A stretch of DNA of 24,702 nt from Chloroflexota bacterium (GCA_022565075.1 JADFKG010000007.1:1-24702), one strand, 5' to 3'. Shown: positions 1 to 8,445, numbered from the stretch's first letter. A program made the numbers and translations. Notes: a model not told the origin generated them from the letters alone.

Positions 1-2
1 TC

Positions 3-1151
3 GCCCGCGGCGCGGCCATTCTCGCCGGCAAATGGAACTTCTCGCCGGAGGTGCGGCCCATCGTCGGCGCCCGCGACCCGACCCTGATCGAGGACTGGTA
101 CTACGCGATCTGGGGCTACAACGGCTTCGCTTTCTCCAACCACCCGCTCAATCCGGCCTACCAGCCCTCCCGTGTGGAGTTCAGCTGCGGCGCCACCGGT
201 GACGGCTTCGGCCACGACCGGACGCAGTATCCCTACCAGGAACTCGTGCTCGGCTGCGCAGAAAGGCCGCCGATCCGCGTCGGCCAGCAGCTGTGGGAGC
301 CGCAGGAGGTGCACCTGCCTGATCTGGCCGATCCGGCGTTCGCCGGCCCGCTCAAGGTCGAGAACTGGAACTCCTGCTCCTACAGCCTCGACTGCGCCGC
401 GATGGATATGCCGACGCCCAACAGCAACAACCAGGACCCGACCGGCCTTTCCGTAACGCGCGAAGAAGTCATCGGCGAGCCGGTGATGGCCCTCTCATCT
501 GCGGGCGTCAGCGTTACCCTCTCATCGGACGCCGCCGTGACCGGACTTGAGTTCGGCGTTTTGAACACCCGCACTGGACTGCTCGGCTTCCAGGTGCTCA
601 CCGACGTGTCGTGGCTGAAGGCGGCGACGCCCGTCGGCGTTGCGCTCGGCGACGACCTCGGCGGCGACGACGGGACCGTGCGGCTGACCGTTAACCCCGC
701 GGGCCTGGCGCCGGGTCAGCACATCGGCCGGGCGAAGATAAGCTCGCTCTACGCCGCCGGCTCACCACACACGTTCGTCGTCAACCTCTTCGTCGGCGAT
801 GGCGAACCAGCGCCGACACCAACACCAACGCCGCTCCCAACCCCGACCCCGGTCCCGATCGCCCCGATGTGGGCGGACCACGACTGCTCGGGCTCCGTCG
901 ATCCCGTCGACGCGCTGGTGACGATGCGGCACGACGTGGGGCTCGACACGCTCATATCCGGGTGCCCCGGTATGGGCTTGACGGTGCAGCTCGTCGGCGG
1001 GTCGCAACGCACCTGGGGTGATGTCGACTGTGGCGGCGAAGTGACACCGGTCGACGCGCTCAAGATCCTGATCTTTGACGCCGGTTCGCAGCCTTCCCAG
1101 GGCGCGGGCTGTCCGGCGATGGGCGCGGCGATCCTGATCGCCACAGGCTAG
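3..1151 (+). CDS. Secreted lysozyme/transglycosylase-like protein with dockerin-like repeats, 5' end missing
   Basis: The frame is open to the window edge. The residues before the first GTG (position 51) read ARGAAILAGKWN and continue the same domain, so the gene is cut by the edge. The N-terminal part, with 'IEDWYYAIWGYNG' at about nt 90-125, resembles the C-terminal half of lysozyme-like/SLT transglycosylase domains of secreted Chloroflexota and Firmicutes proteins; that is recognition from memory. A BACON- or Ig-like beta domain follows (about nt 500-800, with 'DVSWLKAATPVG'). A Thr-Pro linker covers about nt 806-865. Two calcium-binding dockerin-like repeats end the protein: DHDCSGSVDPVDAL (about nt 876-920) and DVDCGGEVTPVDAL (about nt 1020-1062). 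Both keep Asp at positions 1, 3 and 12. The probable role is cell-wall hydrolysis outside the cell. The catalytic residues would lie upstream, so activity cannot be judged. Confidence 0.7.
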   Translation, partial: ARGAAILAGKWNFSPEVRPIVGARDPTLIEDWYYAIWGYNGFAFSNHPLNPAYQPSRVEFSCGATGDGFGHDRTQYPYQELVLGCAERPPIRVGQQLWEPQEVHLPDLADPAFAGPLKVENWNSCSYSLDCAAMDMPTPNSNNQDPTGLSVTREEVIGEPVMALSSAGVSVTLSSDAAVTGLEFGVLNTRTGLLGFQVLTDVSWLKAATPVGVALGDDLGGDDGTVRLTVNPAGLAPGQHIGRAKISSLYAAGSPHTFVVNLFVGDGEPAPTPTPTPLPTPTPVPIAPMWADHDCSGSVDPVDALVTMRHDVGLDTLISGCPGMGLTVQLVGGSQRTWGDVDCGGEVTPVDALKILIFDAGSQPSQGAGCPAMGAAILIATG

Positions 1152-1255
1152 CGGGGGCCCCTGCGTCGGGCGGTTTCTTGCTTCACGTCGTCGCAGGCCG
1201 CTAACATCAACCGAGCCGACGGTCGCTCCCAGACGGCGCTCCGCCGGCGCTTGCT

Positions 1256-2101
1256 ATGGATCGAGTACCACCGATACCGCGACAGCCCATCGCCACCTCG
1301 TCCGGACCGCTGGACCTGCTGCGCCACGTCGCAGAGTTCTGGCGGCGCCGCGACCTTCTCTGGCACATGGTGATCCGCCACCTCCGTGGCCAGTACAAGC
1401 AGTCCGTGCTCGGATACGCCTGGGCGTTCCTCAACCCGCTCAGCCTGATGATCATCCTCAGCTTCGTCTTTTCCACGATCCTCCGCATCGCCCCGCCGCA
1501 GGGCGTTCCCTATCCGCTCTTTCTCTTCGTGGGGCTCGTGCCCTGGCTCTTCTTCTCCAGCGCCCTTTCCTCTGGCACCGATTCGGTCACCAACGCCTCG
1601 TCGCTCGTCTCCAAGGTCTACTTCCCGCGCGAGGTACTGCCCACCGCGGCGGTGCTCACGAAGCTCGTCGACCTCTTCTTCGGGATGATCATCCTCATCA
1701 TGCTGATGGCCTACTACGGCCGCCTCCCGGAACCGACCATCTACTGGTTTCCGCTGTTGTTCGGCATCCACATGGTCTTCACGCTTGGCCTCACTTTCCC
1801 GCTCGCCGCGCTCAACCTTTACTTCCACGACGTACGATTCCTCGTTGGGGTAGTCCTCACCCTCTGGTTCTACCTGACGCCGATCCTCTACCCGATCGAC
1901 TTCGTGCCGGAGAAGTACTCGATCATCTTTGAGCTGAACCCCAACGCGCTCTTCATCAACGCCTACCGTCGCGTGATCCTCTACGGGGAGGATCCCGAAC
2001 CGGGGCGTGTCCTGATCGGCCTGGCGGTCGCCGTGGCGTCTATCGTCATCGGCTATTTCCTGTTCAAGAGAATGGAGAAGGGCTTTGCGGACAGCATCTG
2101 A
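1256..2101 (+). CDS. wzm: Polysaccharide ABC exporter permease (Wzm/TagG-type)
   Basis: This is an ABC-2 family membrane permease of 281 residues, the usual length for Wzm/KpsM/TagG/RfbD proteins, which carry lipid-linked polysaccharide across the cytoplasmic membrane. After a cytoplasmic N-terminus with 'LLWHMVIRHLRGQYKQSVLG' it shows about six hydrophobic segments. Family signatures include 'YAWAFLNPL', 'LVSKVYFPREVLP' and 'YLTPILYP'. The ATG at 1256 gives a full-length family N-terminus. No strong Shine-Dalgarno precedes it, but a TAACAT -10-like box lies at 1202-1207. Its 3' end overlaps the ATPase gene by 17 bp, the usual pairing of permease and ATPase. The exported glycan cannot be named from the sequence, although the rml genes downstream suggest it contains rhamnose. 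Confidence 0.9.
   Translation: MDRVPPIPRQPIATSSGPLDLLRHVAEFWRRRDLLWHMVIRHLRGQYKQSVLGYAWAFLNPLSLMIILSFVFSTILRIAPPQGVPYPLFLFVGLVPWLFFSSALSSGTDSVTNASSLVSKVYFPREVLPTAAVLTKLVDLFFGMIILIMLMAYYGRLPEPTIYWFPLLFGIHMVFTLGLTFPLAALNLYFHDVRFLVGVVLTLWFYLTPILYPIDFVPEKYSIIFELNPNALFINAYRRVILYGEDPEPGRVLIGLAVAVASIVIGYFLFKRMEKGFADSI
2074..2082 (+). promoter_or_regulatory. Ribosome binding site deciding the TTG start of wzt
   Basis: The sequence GGAGAAGGG lies inside the end of wzm, and its GGAG core is 7 nt before the TTG at 2085. It supports that uncommon start and translational coupling of the two exporter genes. Confidence 0.6.
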
Positions 2102-2846
2102 TCCACCGGCGATCGAGTTCCGGAACGTCACCAAACGCTTCTACCTGAAGGATGGCCGCACACTGCGCGAATTCGCCCAGGCGATCCTTACACGCCGGGC
2201 CTGGGGCGACGAGTTCAGCGCGCTCCAGGACGTTAGCTTCCAGGTCGAACGCGGCGAGAGCCTGGGGATCATCGGCCGCAACGGCAGCGGCAAGAGTACG
2301 GCGCTCAAACTGATCGCCGGCGTCACCGCTCCGTCGTCTGGCGAAGTCTACGTCACCGGCCGCGTCTCGCCCCTGATCGAACTCGGCGCCGGCTTCCACC
2401 CGGACCTCACCGGGCGCGAGAACGTCCACCTCAACGGCTCGATCCTGGGCATGAGCGACCGGGAGATCAACGAACAGTTCGACTCCATCGTGGATTTCGC
2501 CGAGCTGCGAGACTTCATCGACACGCCGGTCAAGCGCTACTCGTCAGGCATGTACATGCGCCTGGGGTTCGCCGTCGCCGTCCACAGCAACCCGGATATC
2601 CTACTGGTGGATGAAGTACTCTCTGTGGGTGATGCTTTCTTCCAGGAGAAGTGCCAGCAGCGGATGCGCGAATTCAAGCAACAGGGCGTGACGATCGTCC
2701 TCGTCTCCCACAGCGCAGAGACGATCATGAACTTCTGTGACCGTGCCTTACGGATCGATCACGGGCGGTTGGTCGCCGATGGCCCCGCCAGGCAGATCGT
2801 GGACGAATATATGGCGACCGTCCCGCAACACGTCGAGGCGGGCTAA
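2085..2846 (+). CDS. wzt: Polysaccharide ABC exporter ATPase (Wzt/KpsT/TagH-type)
   Basis: This is the nucleotide-binding subunit partnering the Wzm permease. Visible motifs are Walker A GRNGSGKST (residues 64-72), the degenerate exporter signature YSSGMYMRL (152-160), Walker B ILLVDE (172-177) and the H-loop histidine at 209. The stretch 'VSPLIELGAGFHPDLTGREN' is diagnostic of the Wzt/KpsT/TagH branch. At 253 residues it ends soon after the ATPase domain, so it lacks the C-terminal carbohydrate-binding domain of long Wzt proteins (such as E. coli O8/O9a). Export is therefore unlikely to depend on recognition of a modified chain end by this subunit. The start is TTG, chosen because of the good Shine-Dalgarno and the 17-bp overlap with wzm. 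Confidence 0.9.
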   Translation: MRTASDPPAIEFRNVTKRFYLKDGRTLREFAQAILTRRAWGDEFSALQDVSFQVERGESLGIIGRNGSGKSTALKLIAGVTAPSSGEVYVTGRVSPLIELGAGFHPDLTGRENVHLNGSILGMSDREINEQFDSIVDFAELRDFIDTPVKRYSSGMYMRLGFAVAVHSNPDILLVDEVLSVGDAFFQEKCQQRMREFKQQGVTIVLVSHSAETIMNFCDRALRIDHGRLVADGPARQIVDEYMATVPQHVEAG

Positions 2847-2913
2847 CGCGTCAGCATAAGTGCGCTGACTCATCGCCCCTTTGAGATGTGCTGAACCCAT
2901 CGGTCACTGCAGA

Positions 2914-2943
2914 TTGGCACTCAAACCCAAACGTCACTATGAT
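2914..2943 (+). promoter_or_regulatory. Sigma70-like promoter for the 3005-6238 operon
   Basis: A -35 box TTGGCA (2914-2919) and a -10 box TATGAT (2938-2943) are separated by 18 bp. Transcription would start near 2950, giving a leader of about 55 nt before the ATG at 3005. The region lies in the 158-bp gap after wzt, so the following three genes probably form a separate transcription unit. Confidence 0.5.
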
Positions 2944-3004
2944 GTTATCGACCACCGCGGGCGTTTCGGAGCCGCAACCAGGTGGCCGTATTCGGGAGTT
3001 GACG

Positions 3005-3214
3005 ATGAGTCTAGCGTTTTTGTACATCGACCCGACCGCGGGAGGTATCGGCCTCCAGATTCTGCTGACATTCCTTATTGGCGGGTTCGTTACGATAAAG
3101 CTCATGTGGGCGCGTTTCCTTTCGTTCATCCCGTTCCTCAACGGGGGTAAGGAAACCACGGACGACAAGCCTGCATCCGCGACGCAGGTGTCCGCCGAGA
3201 CCGGTGAAGACTAG
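3005..3214 (+). CDS. Small membrane protein with 'YIDPTAGG' motif, function unknown
   Basis: The protein has 69 residues if translation starts at the ATG at 3005; the frame also contains an upstream start at 2888. I prefer 3005 because the likely promoter (2914-2943) lies between the two. It begins MSLAFLYIDPTAGGIGLQIL, continues as one hydrophobic segment to about residue 35, and ends in a short polar tail. Small proteins of the type 'YLDPGTGS...IKLYWRR' are familiar to me beside methyltransferase and sulfatase genes in surface-glycan clusters, though I cannot cite a named family. Its stop overlaps the next gene's GTG by 11 bp, which indicates co-translation. It probably sits in the cytoplasmic membrane, perhaps as an assembly partner of the downstream membrane enzyme; that role is inference. 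Confidence 0.65.
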   Translation: MSLAFLYIDPTAGGIGLQILLTFLIGGFVTIKLMWARFLSFIPFLNGGKETTDDKPASATQVSAETGED

Positions 3215-4667
3215 GCCCGCGTCGAGCGCGCAGCCCGCGGAGGGTACGATCGCATCCGCAGGGCCCGATGGTCCGGTGTTCCGTGATCCCGGTTCTTTCC
3301 GCGATCCGGACAGCGGCATTCTATTCGCTGGTAACCGCGTCTACCGGCACTTCTCGGCCGATGCGGCGAGCGTTTTCGACGACTTGACGCAGAAGGGGCT
3401 GCTCGCCGCCTTCGTGGAGAGCGGCTGGGTCATCGAAAGTACACCGGTAGATCGTCGCGACGCGCCTGACGTGTACGCGGCCGCTCCGAACGCCGCACTG
3501 ATCGTCGAACATCCGCGTCTCCCCTTCATCTCATATCCGTACGAGTGGCCGTTCGAGATGCTGCGTCAGGCGGCGCTCCTTCAGTTGGAGATTTCGCTAG
3601 AGGCCCTGGACGCCGGGTTTATGTTGAAGGACGCCACCCCGTACAACTTCCAGTTCGTTCGGGGGAAGCCTCTGCTCATAGACTTAGGCTCATTTGAGCG
3701 GTACGAGGAGGGTGCGCCGTGGATGGCGTACACGCAGTTCTGCAAGACGTTCTTTAACCCGTTGCTGATGCAGGCGTTCACGGCGATGCCGTTTCAGCCG
3801 CTGCTGCGAAGCTCGCTTGAAGGCATCGATGCGGCGCACCTGAGCAGCGTCTTGCCGCTGCGCCGGAAGTTCAGAAGAGCGGTGTTTCTTGACGTTGTGC
3901 TGCAGGCGTCTCTGAACCGGCGGCAAACATCGTCGAATGCGGCCGACGGGGAAGAGCGGAAGGTGCGGCCGATACCAAAAGAGGTCATCGTCGGCACGTT
4001 GAAACGCCTTCGCGGTGCGATCAGCAGCCTGAAGCGTCGCGGCGGCGGCTCCGGTTGGTTGGATTACGAAGCGCAATGTCCTTCCTACACACCAGAGGCG
4101 ATCGAATTCAAAGACCACTTCGTCGAGGACGCAGTGCGCGTTGCGCGGCCGGACATGGTCTGGGACCTGGGCTGCAACTTTGGCCGGTACAGCACGATCG
4201 CCGGGCGGCATGCCAAATACGTCGTTGCCATTGACGGCGATGAGCCTACAGTCGGTGCGATGTATGAACGCGCCGAGGTCGGAGACAACGTCCTGCCGTT
4301 GGTTGAGGACCTGCTCAACCCGTCGCCTGGACAGGGGTGGGCACACAGCGAGAGGCAGAGCCTCGAAAGCCGCGGCCCCGCCGACTTCGCCCTGGGCCTG
4401 GCACTGGTCCACCACCTCGCGATCGCGGGCAATGTGCCGCTGACGAAGATCGCCGACTGGCTCTCGAGCGTGACGAGGGCGGGCGTGGTGGAGTTCATTC
4501 CGAAAGCGGATCCGATGGTACAGACGCTTCTTCGGAACCGGCGCGACGTGTTCGGCGATTACTCGCAGGACGGGTTCGAAGCGGCGCTTGGACGACACTT
4601 CGAAATCAAAGAGAGCGTGGACATTCCCGCTTCACAACGTACCCTCTACCGGATTGAGCGCCGTTGA
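3204..4667 (+). CDS. Fusion of kinase-like domain and SAM-dependent methyltransferase
   Basis: The protein has 487 residues with a GTG start that overlaps the preceding small gene by 11 bp. The C-terminal half is a class I methyltransferase: motif I VWDLGCNFGRYS (residues 319-330) and an acidic residue after beta-2 in VVAIDGDE (about 341-347). The N-terminal half contains 'KDATPYNFQFVRGKPLLIDLGSF' split over residues 142-164. This resembles the catalytic loop (D143...N148) and metal-binding Asp (D160) of aminoglycoside-phosphotransferase/lipopolysaccharide-kinase folds. I see no convincing glycine-rich ATP loop in the first 60 residues. Related proteins are sometimes labelled 'methyltransferase' or 'NoeA-like'. 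It overlaps the next gene by 4 bp (TTGA). The probable role is modification of a surface glycan or its lipid carrier; the substrate is unknown. Confidence 0.75.
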   Translation: MKTRPASSAQPAEGTIASAGPDGPVFRDPGSFRDPDSGILFAGNRVYRHFSADAASVFDDLTQKGLLAAFVESGWVIESTPVDRRDAPDVYAAAPNAALIVEHPRLPFISYPYEWPFEMLRQAALLQLEISLEALDAGFMLKDATPYNFQFVRGKPLLIDLGSFERYEEGAPWMAYTQFCKTFFNPLLMQAFTAMPFQPLLRSSLEGIDAAHLSSVLPLRRKFRRAVFLDVVLQASLNRRQTSSNAADGEERKVRPIPKEVIVGTLKRLRGAISSLKRRGGGSGWLDYEAQCPSYTPEAIEFKDHFVEDAVRVARPDMVWDLGCNFGRYSTIAGRHAKYVVAIDGDEPTVGAMYERAEVGDNVLPLVEDLLNPSPGQGWAHSERQSLESRGPADFALGLALVHHLAIAGNVPLTKIADWLSSVTRAGVVEFIPKADPMVQTLLRNRRDVFGDYSQDGFEAALGRHFEIKESVDIPASQRTLYRIERR

Positions 4668-6238
4668 CGACAAAGGAGAGCTTACCCGGCGACTCCGACA
4701 CCCTGCAGGTGGCGCTCATCATGTTCGCCGTGATGAGCCTGGCGACGACCGAATTCATCAAGGACGCATTCCCCTTGTGGGACGCCTTGCGCCCGTCGAA
4801 GATGATCGTCGTCTATCTGCTCATCATCGTGCAGCTGATTCCGGCGGCGATCCTTGTCGGTGTGGATCGCCTCATCGCATCGCGCTATGGAGCCGGGCGC
4901 CGGCTCCGCATCTTTCGCAGCGGGGTGTTCGTGCTGGCGCTGGCACTGATCCTGCGGCAGATACAGCTCTTCTGGGGCCCGGCCACCGAGTTCACGGACG
5001 ACGTCAGGTCCGCCAGCGTGGCCCTGCTTGTGCTGCTCGACCTGGCGGTCCTTGCCGGCCTAGGGCTGCTGGCGTGGAAGGGATATCGCGGCCTCGTCAC
5101 GCTTTTCTACTATATGTCGCCGATCGCGATAGCGGCTTCGGCGATCATCGTGTTTCAGGTCCGGACCGACGAAGAGAACCTCCCGTTGTACGCAGAGGAA
5201 GTCACCACAGTCGCCCAGGAAGATGAGAGGGCGCCGGTGTTCATCATTATCTTCGACGGGCTGGGCTACGACACGATGTATCCGGACGGGGAGCTGGATC
5301 GGGAGAGTTTCCCGAACGCGGCGAGGCTCGCGGACAGCGGTGTCTCGTTCAGTAACGCGACGAGTAACTTCTTCTGGAGTTTTCAGTCCGTCCCGACGAT
5401 CGTCGAGCCGGCGCGGGTGCTGACCGACGAATATAACGTTCGTTTGTACACTCAGTATCCGGTGCTGGAAAAAAGCTACTACCCGGAATGCGGAACGACT
5501 ATCACCTGCCGGGGCATTCGCTATCTAACCGAAACCGGGCCGCTGCGAGTCGCCTCGTACCTGGCGCTAAGGACGTTCTATCAAGTCACTCCGAAGGCGG
5601 CCGAATCCGTCATCAGCCTGCCGATGGGTTGGGTGCTGGATGGCCTGGGGTGGCCGTTCCCGTCCGCAGACCCTGCGGGCTGGCACACGTTCAGCAAGCG
5701 ACAGTTCAACGACTTCCTGGATGATGTCGACGCCGAACAGGCGCAAGGTCGGCTGTATATCGTGCACTTGATGGTGCCACACCACCCGAACGCCTTCGAC
5801 GAAGACGGTAACGCTCTATCAACGGCTGGCAGCTATCGTCCTCAGGCGATGTTCGCCGACCAACTGCTGGGCAGGTTCCTGGATAAGCTGGAGGACGAAG
5901 GGCTGTTCGACGAATCGGTCGTGATCGTGACCTCTGATCATGGGCCAAGGATAGTGACCCCCACTGAGACGGAGGTGCCAGCGGCGACGACACCACGGGT
6001 GCCGCTAATCATCCACGCGCCCGGCGTGGACCAGCATGGCTCGGTGCTGGACGTCGAGTACCAACACATAGATTTTGGGCCGACGCTCGCCGACGTACTG
6101 GGTCTACCGGCGCCAACGCTCAGCGACGGAGTATCGGCCTTCAGCGAGGAGCGCCCCGACCGAGATAAGACGTTCGCGATCCGCAGCATCAAGTTCGTGT
6201 ACAACGAAGAGGACGAAGTCTGGGAGCACGCCGAGTAG
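4664..6238 (+). CDS. Membrane-anchored alkaline phosphatase/sulfatase-superfamily protein
   Basis: The protein has 524 residues. Residues 1-165 carry about four or five hydrophobic segments, and the rest is an alkaline-phosphatase-fold domain probably outside the membrane. Metal-site motifs include IFDGLGYD (196-203) and TSDHGPR (423-429), with 'HLMVPHHPN' (368-376) and 'FGPTLADVLG' nearer the end. The nucleophile is probably a Ser or Thr in 'SNATSNFFWSFQSVPT' (230-245), so a Cys-type formylglycine sulfatase motif is not evident. A topology of N-terminal helices plus this domain is shared with LtaS, EptA and OpgB-type transferases, so it may move a phospho-alcohol group onto a glycan instead of removing sulfate. 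The TTG start overlaps the previous stop. An in-frame GTG at 4709 is the alternative. Confidence 0.75.
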   Translation: MTTKESLPGDSDTLQVALIMFAVMSLATTEFIKDAFPLWDALRPSKMIVVYLLIIVQLIPAAILVGVDRLIASRYGAGRRLRIFRSGVFVLALALILRQIQLFWGPATEFTDDVRSASVALLVLLDLAVLAGLGLLAWKGYRGLVTLFYYMSPIAIAASAIIVFQVRTDEENLPLYAEEVTTVAQEDERAPVFIIIFDGLGYDTMYPDGELDRESFPNAARLADSGVSFSNATSNFFWSFQSVPTIVEPARVLTDEYNVRLYTQYPVLEKSYYPECGTTITCRGIRYLTETGPLRVASYLALRTFYQVTPKAAESVISLPMGWVLDGLGWPFPSADPAGWHTFSKRQFNDFLDDVDAEQAQGRLYIVHLMVPHHPNAFDEDGNALSTAGSYRPQAMFADQLLGRFLDKLEDEGLFDESVVIVTSDHGPRIVTPTETEVPAATTPRVPLIIHAPGVDQHGSVLDVEYQHIDFGPTLADVLGLPAPTLSDGVSAFSEERPDRDKTFAIRSIKFVYNEEDEVWEHAE

Positions 6239-6255
6239 GCGCGGCAGGGCCTCTT

Positions 6256-8319
6256 CTACTGAGTGCGGGCTCTAAGGCGGAGGAAGACTCGCCAAAAGTT
6301 TGGCGCAACGGCGCGTAGCGTCCTGATCATCGCTTCCTCGAGCCCTTCCCTTCTCCACACCCCAACAAATCGACGCGACTGTTCAAGGATACCGCTGCGG
6401 CGGAATCTACGGCTGTGGTCAAAACAGGCCCGTGCGGTAGAGCGCAGTCCCAAAGAGCGGTAGCAGCGCCCGAGTAGGCGGTAGACGTTTCTTATCTGAT
6501 CCCCGGGGTCGACTAACAACGCAAACTCAAGAGCTTCCTTGGCGGCGCGCACATCGTCCCCGGTTGGCCTTGACCGCAAAAGCTCCTCGGCGTACGCGAT
6601 GTATCCGCCGGGAAGATCCGGTCGAGAGGCCATGGCCTGTCGCAGGAACGACCTCGTGCGTTCGTCCTGGCGCAGACGCCGCAGGGTGCGCGCCGCGCCG
6701 AGGGCGGCCTCATAGGCCAGCGGATCGACCTTCAAGGCCGCGAGATAGAGATTCGCTGCCATCTGCAATTGGCCCAGAGCCTCGGTGTTTCTAGCCGATA
6801 CGACCAGATCGTATACGGTTGGCCTGCTCGTCTCCGGCAGCAGCCTGGACTTCATGAAGGTCGCCGTGTCTTCCTTGATCTTGATCTTGGTCAAGGGTGG
6901 ATTGTTCAGCGAGACCTCCGTCAAGTGAAAGTGCCACTCGCAGGTGATCATGGGCACGTGGAGAAAGTCCGTGAACGAACTGAATCGCCTTAGCGCATCC
7001 CAGTCCTCGTATATCGGCATCTCTTCGTAGTACGCTCCCGCCTTCTCTATCAGAGAGCGATGATGCAGCATCGACAGATGCGGTATGAAGTCTTCGTCTC
7101 TGAGCAAGTTGCGATCGTAATCCATCTTCTTGAACGGGTGGCTGGTCGTGACGCGGTGCCCGTCTTCTGACGGGAAACAGTACCCCACCACGGTGTCCGT
7201 GTAGACGAGCTGGTAGCTCGGCCGGTTCAACAGGGCGGCGACGAGCGTTTCTAGATGCCAGGGGTAGTACAGGTCGTCGTCATCGAGGTAAGCGATGAAC
7301 TGGCCGCGCGCGACCTCCAGGGCCACATTCAGCGCGTGTGGCTTACCCTTCTTGCCCGAATGCAGGATCCGGATTCGGTCGTCACTAAGCTCCTCTTGTA
7401 GGCCGTCCAGATCGTGGGGTTCACCATCGTTGACCACCAGGACCTCGAAGTTGCCGAACGTCTGCTCGAGAACACTGGCGACGGCGAGCCGCAAGAGATT
7501 CGGTCGGCCGCGTGTGGCGATGATCACCGAAATCGCTGGCTGTGGTAGGTCAACGGCAGGTATCGTCGTGAACCAGCTGGCGTCAGACCACTTGGCCAGG
7601 TAGCGCATTCTGTTGATCAAAAGGAGTTGGTTGGCGACGCCGGGCTCGAGGCCCGAGAAGCTGACCCCTCCTTCGTGGTAAATGAAGACGTCGCGTGCAA
7701 TGACGATGCGGTAGCCGGCCTTGCGGATGCGCTTGCAGTAGTCGTCGTCCTCGTAGTAGCCGATGCCGAATCGCTCGTCCAGTTCGCCCACGCGCTCGTA
7801 GACTTCCCGCTTGAGGAGGATGCAGAAACCGGCCAACCGGTGGAAGCGCCACGTCTTGCCCCGGTTCTTCATCGCCACGTGACGAGCGTAGCCCTGCATC
7901 TGCTCCATATCTTCGAACTGCGTCTCCGCCAGCAGATCGAGCTGTAGCTCGCCGGTCCCGTTGCTGATCGGGCCGACGGCGCCGACCTTGGCGTGCCGCT
8001 CCGCGTGGGCGATCAGCCTCGGCAGCCAGCCTTCGGTGACCACGGTGTCGGGGTTCAGAAGGAGCAAGTAGTCGCCCTTGGCCAGCTGCAGCCCCTGGTT
8101 ACAGCCCGCCGCGAAGCCGCGGTTGTCGTCGTTGAGAGCAACCTGGGCGTCCGTCAGCGTTTGCAGATACCGGGTGGTGTCGTCACCGGAAGCGTTATCG
8201 ATGAGGATCAACTCGTATGGAGCGTCCGCCGTGTACTGGCGGACGCTCTCCACGCAGCGGCGTACGGCGTCCGCGCCGTTGTGGGTGACGATGATAATAC
8301 TGGTAAGCATCGACGCCAT
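6256..8319 (-). CDS. Tandem GT2 glycosyltransferase with C-terminal TPR-like repeats
   Basis: The protein has 687 residues and two GT-A domains. Domain one (about 5-235) starts SIIIVTHNGADAVRRC, has the metal motif NPDT (89-92) and the acceptor-side 'YYEDDDYCKRI' near 188, like rhamnosyltransferase-type WbbL proteins. Domain two (about 262-480) starts ISVIIATRGRPNLLRLAV and has AYLDDDDL (343-350). Residues about 515-650 form alanine-rich helical repeats of TPR type. Two different sugar transfers by one protein are plausible. A second Met at residue 4 is an equally possible start, and no close Shine-Dalgarno is visible. It is transcribed away from the methyltransferase upstream of it and converges with the phosphatase-family gene, leaving only 17 bp between their ends. 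Confidence 0.88.
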   Translation of the reverse strand: MASMLTSIIIVTHNGADAVRRCVESVRQYTADAPYELILIDNASGDDTTRYLQTLTDAQVALNDDNRGFAAGCNQGLQLAKGDYLLLLNPDTVVTEGWLPRLIAHAERHAKVGAVGPISNGTGELQLDLLAETQFEDMEQMQGYARHVAMKNRGKTWRFHRLAGFCILLKREVYERVGELDERFGIGYYEDDDYCKRIRKAGYRIVIARDVFIYHEGGVSFSGLEPGVANQLLLINRMRYLAKWSDASWFTTIPAVDLPQPAISVIIATRGRPNLLRLAVASVLEQTFGNFEVLVVNDGEPHDLDGLQEELSDDRIRILHSGKKGKPHALNVALEVARGQFIAYLDDDDLYYPWHLETLVAALLNRPSYQLVYTDTVVGYCFPSEDGHRVTTSHPFKKMDYDRNLLRDEDFIPHLSMLHHRSLIEKAGAYYEEMPIYEDWDALRRFSSFTDFLHVPMITCEWHFHLTEVSLNNPPLTKIKIKEDTATFMKSRLLPETSRPTVYDLVVSARNTEALGQLQMAANLYLAALKVDPLAYEAALGAARTLRRLRQDERTRSFLRQAMASRPDLPGGYIAYAEELLRSRPTGDDVRAAKEALEFALLVDPGDQIRNVYRLLGRCYRSLGLRSTARACFDHSRRFRRSGILEQSRRFVGVWRREGLEEAMIRTLRAVAPNFWRVFLRLRARTQ

Positions 8320-8382
8320 TTTAGGTGCTCAGCTTCTCCAACGATAGGAGAGCGCCCCTCTGAGACCGCGCAAAGCCCTGCG

Positions 8383-8412
8383 GCGGCCCCAGAGCGGCGG
8401 AGCTGGTATTCT
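8383..8412. repeat. Imperfect direct repeat, copy A
   Basis: This 30-bp stretch begins GCGGCCCCAGAGC and ends TGGTATTCT. It matches copy B (10507-10536) at 26 of 30 positions in the same orientation. Both copies sit in intergenic DNA and flank the methyltransferase gene. Each also lies just upstream of a minus-strand gene: copy A is 64 bp from the start of the tandem GT2. Confidence 0.6.
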
Positions 8413-8445
8413 CTACCGTCGTTGCCCTGTAGCCTGACGCTGCGG

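Noticed and set aside
806..865. Thr-Pro codon repeat as a tandem DNA repeat or CRISPR-like array
   Set aside because: It is a short protein linker encoded by ACN-CCN codons; no spacer structure is present, and no CRISPR array exists anywhere in the window.
1152..1170. GC palindrome GGGGGCCCC after the first gene as a terminator
   Set aside because: The stem is short and no T-run follows.
1148..2134. 328-residue minus-strand frame opposite wzm
   Set aside because: It is composed of charged residues from the antisense of a membrane protein gene, and the plus-strand frame has clear ABC-2 signatures.
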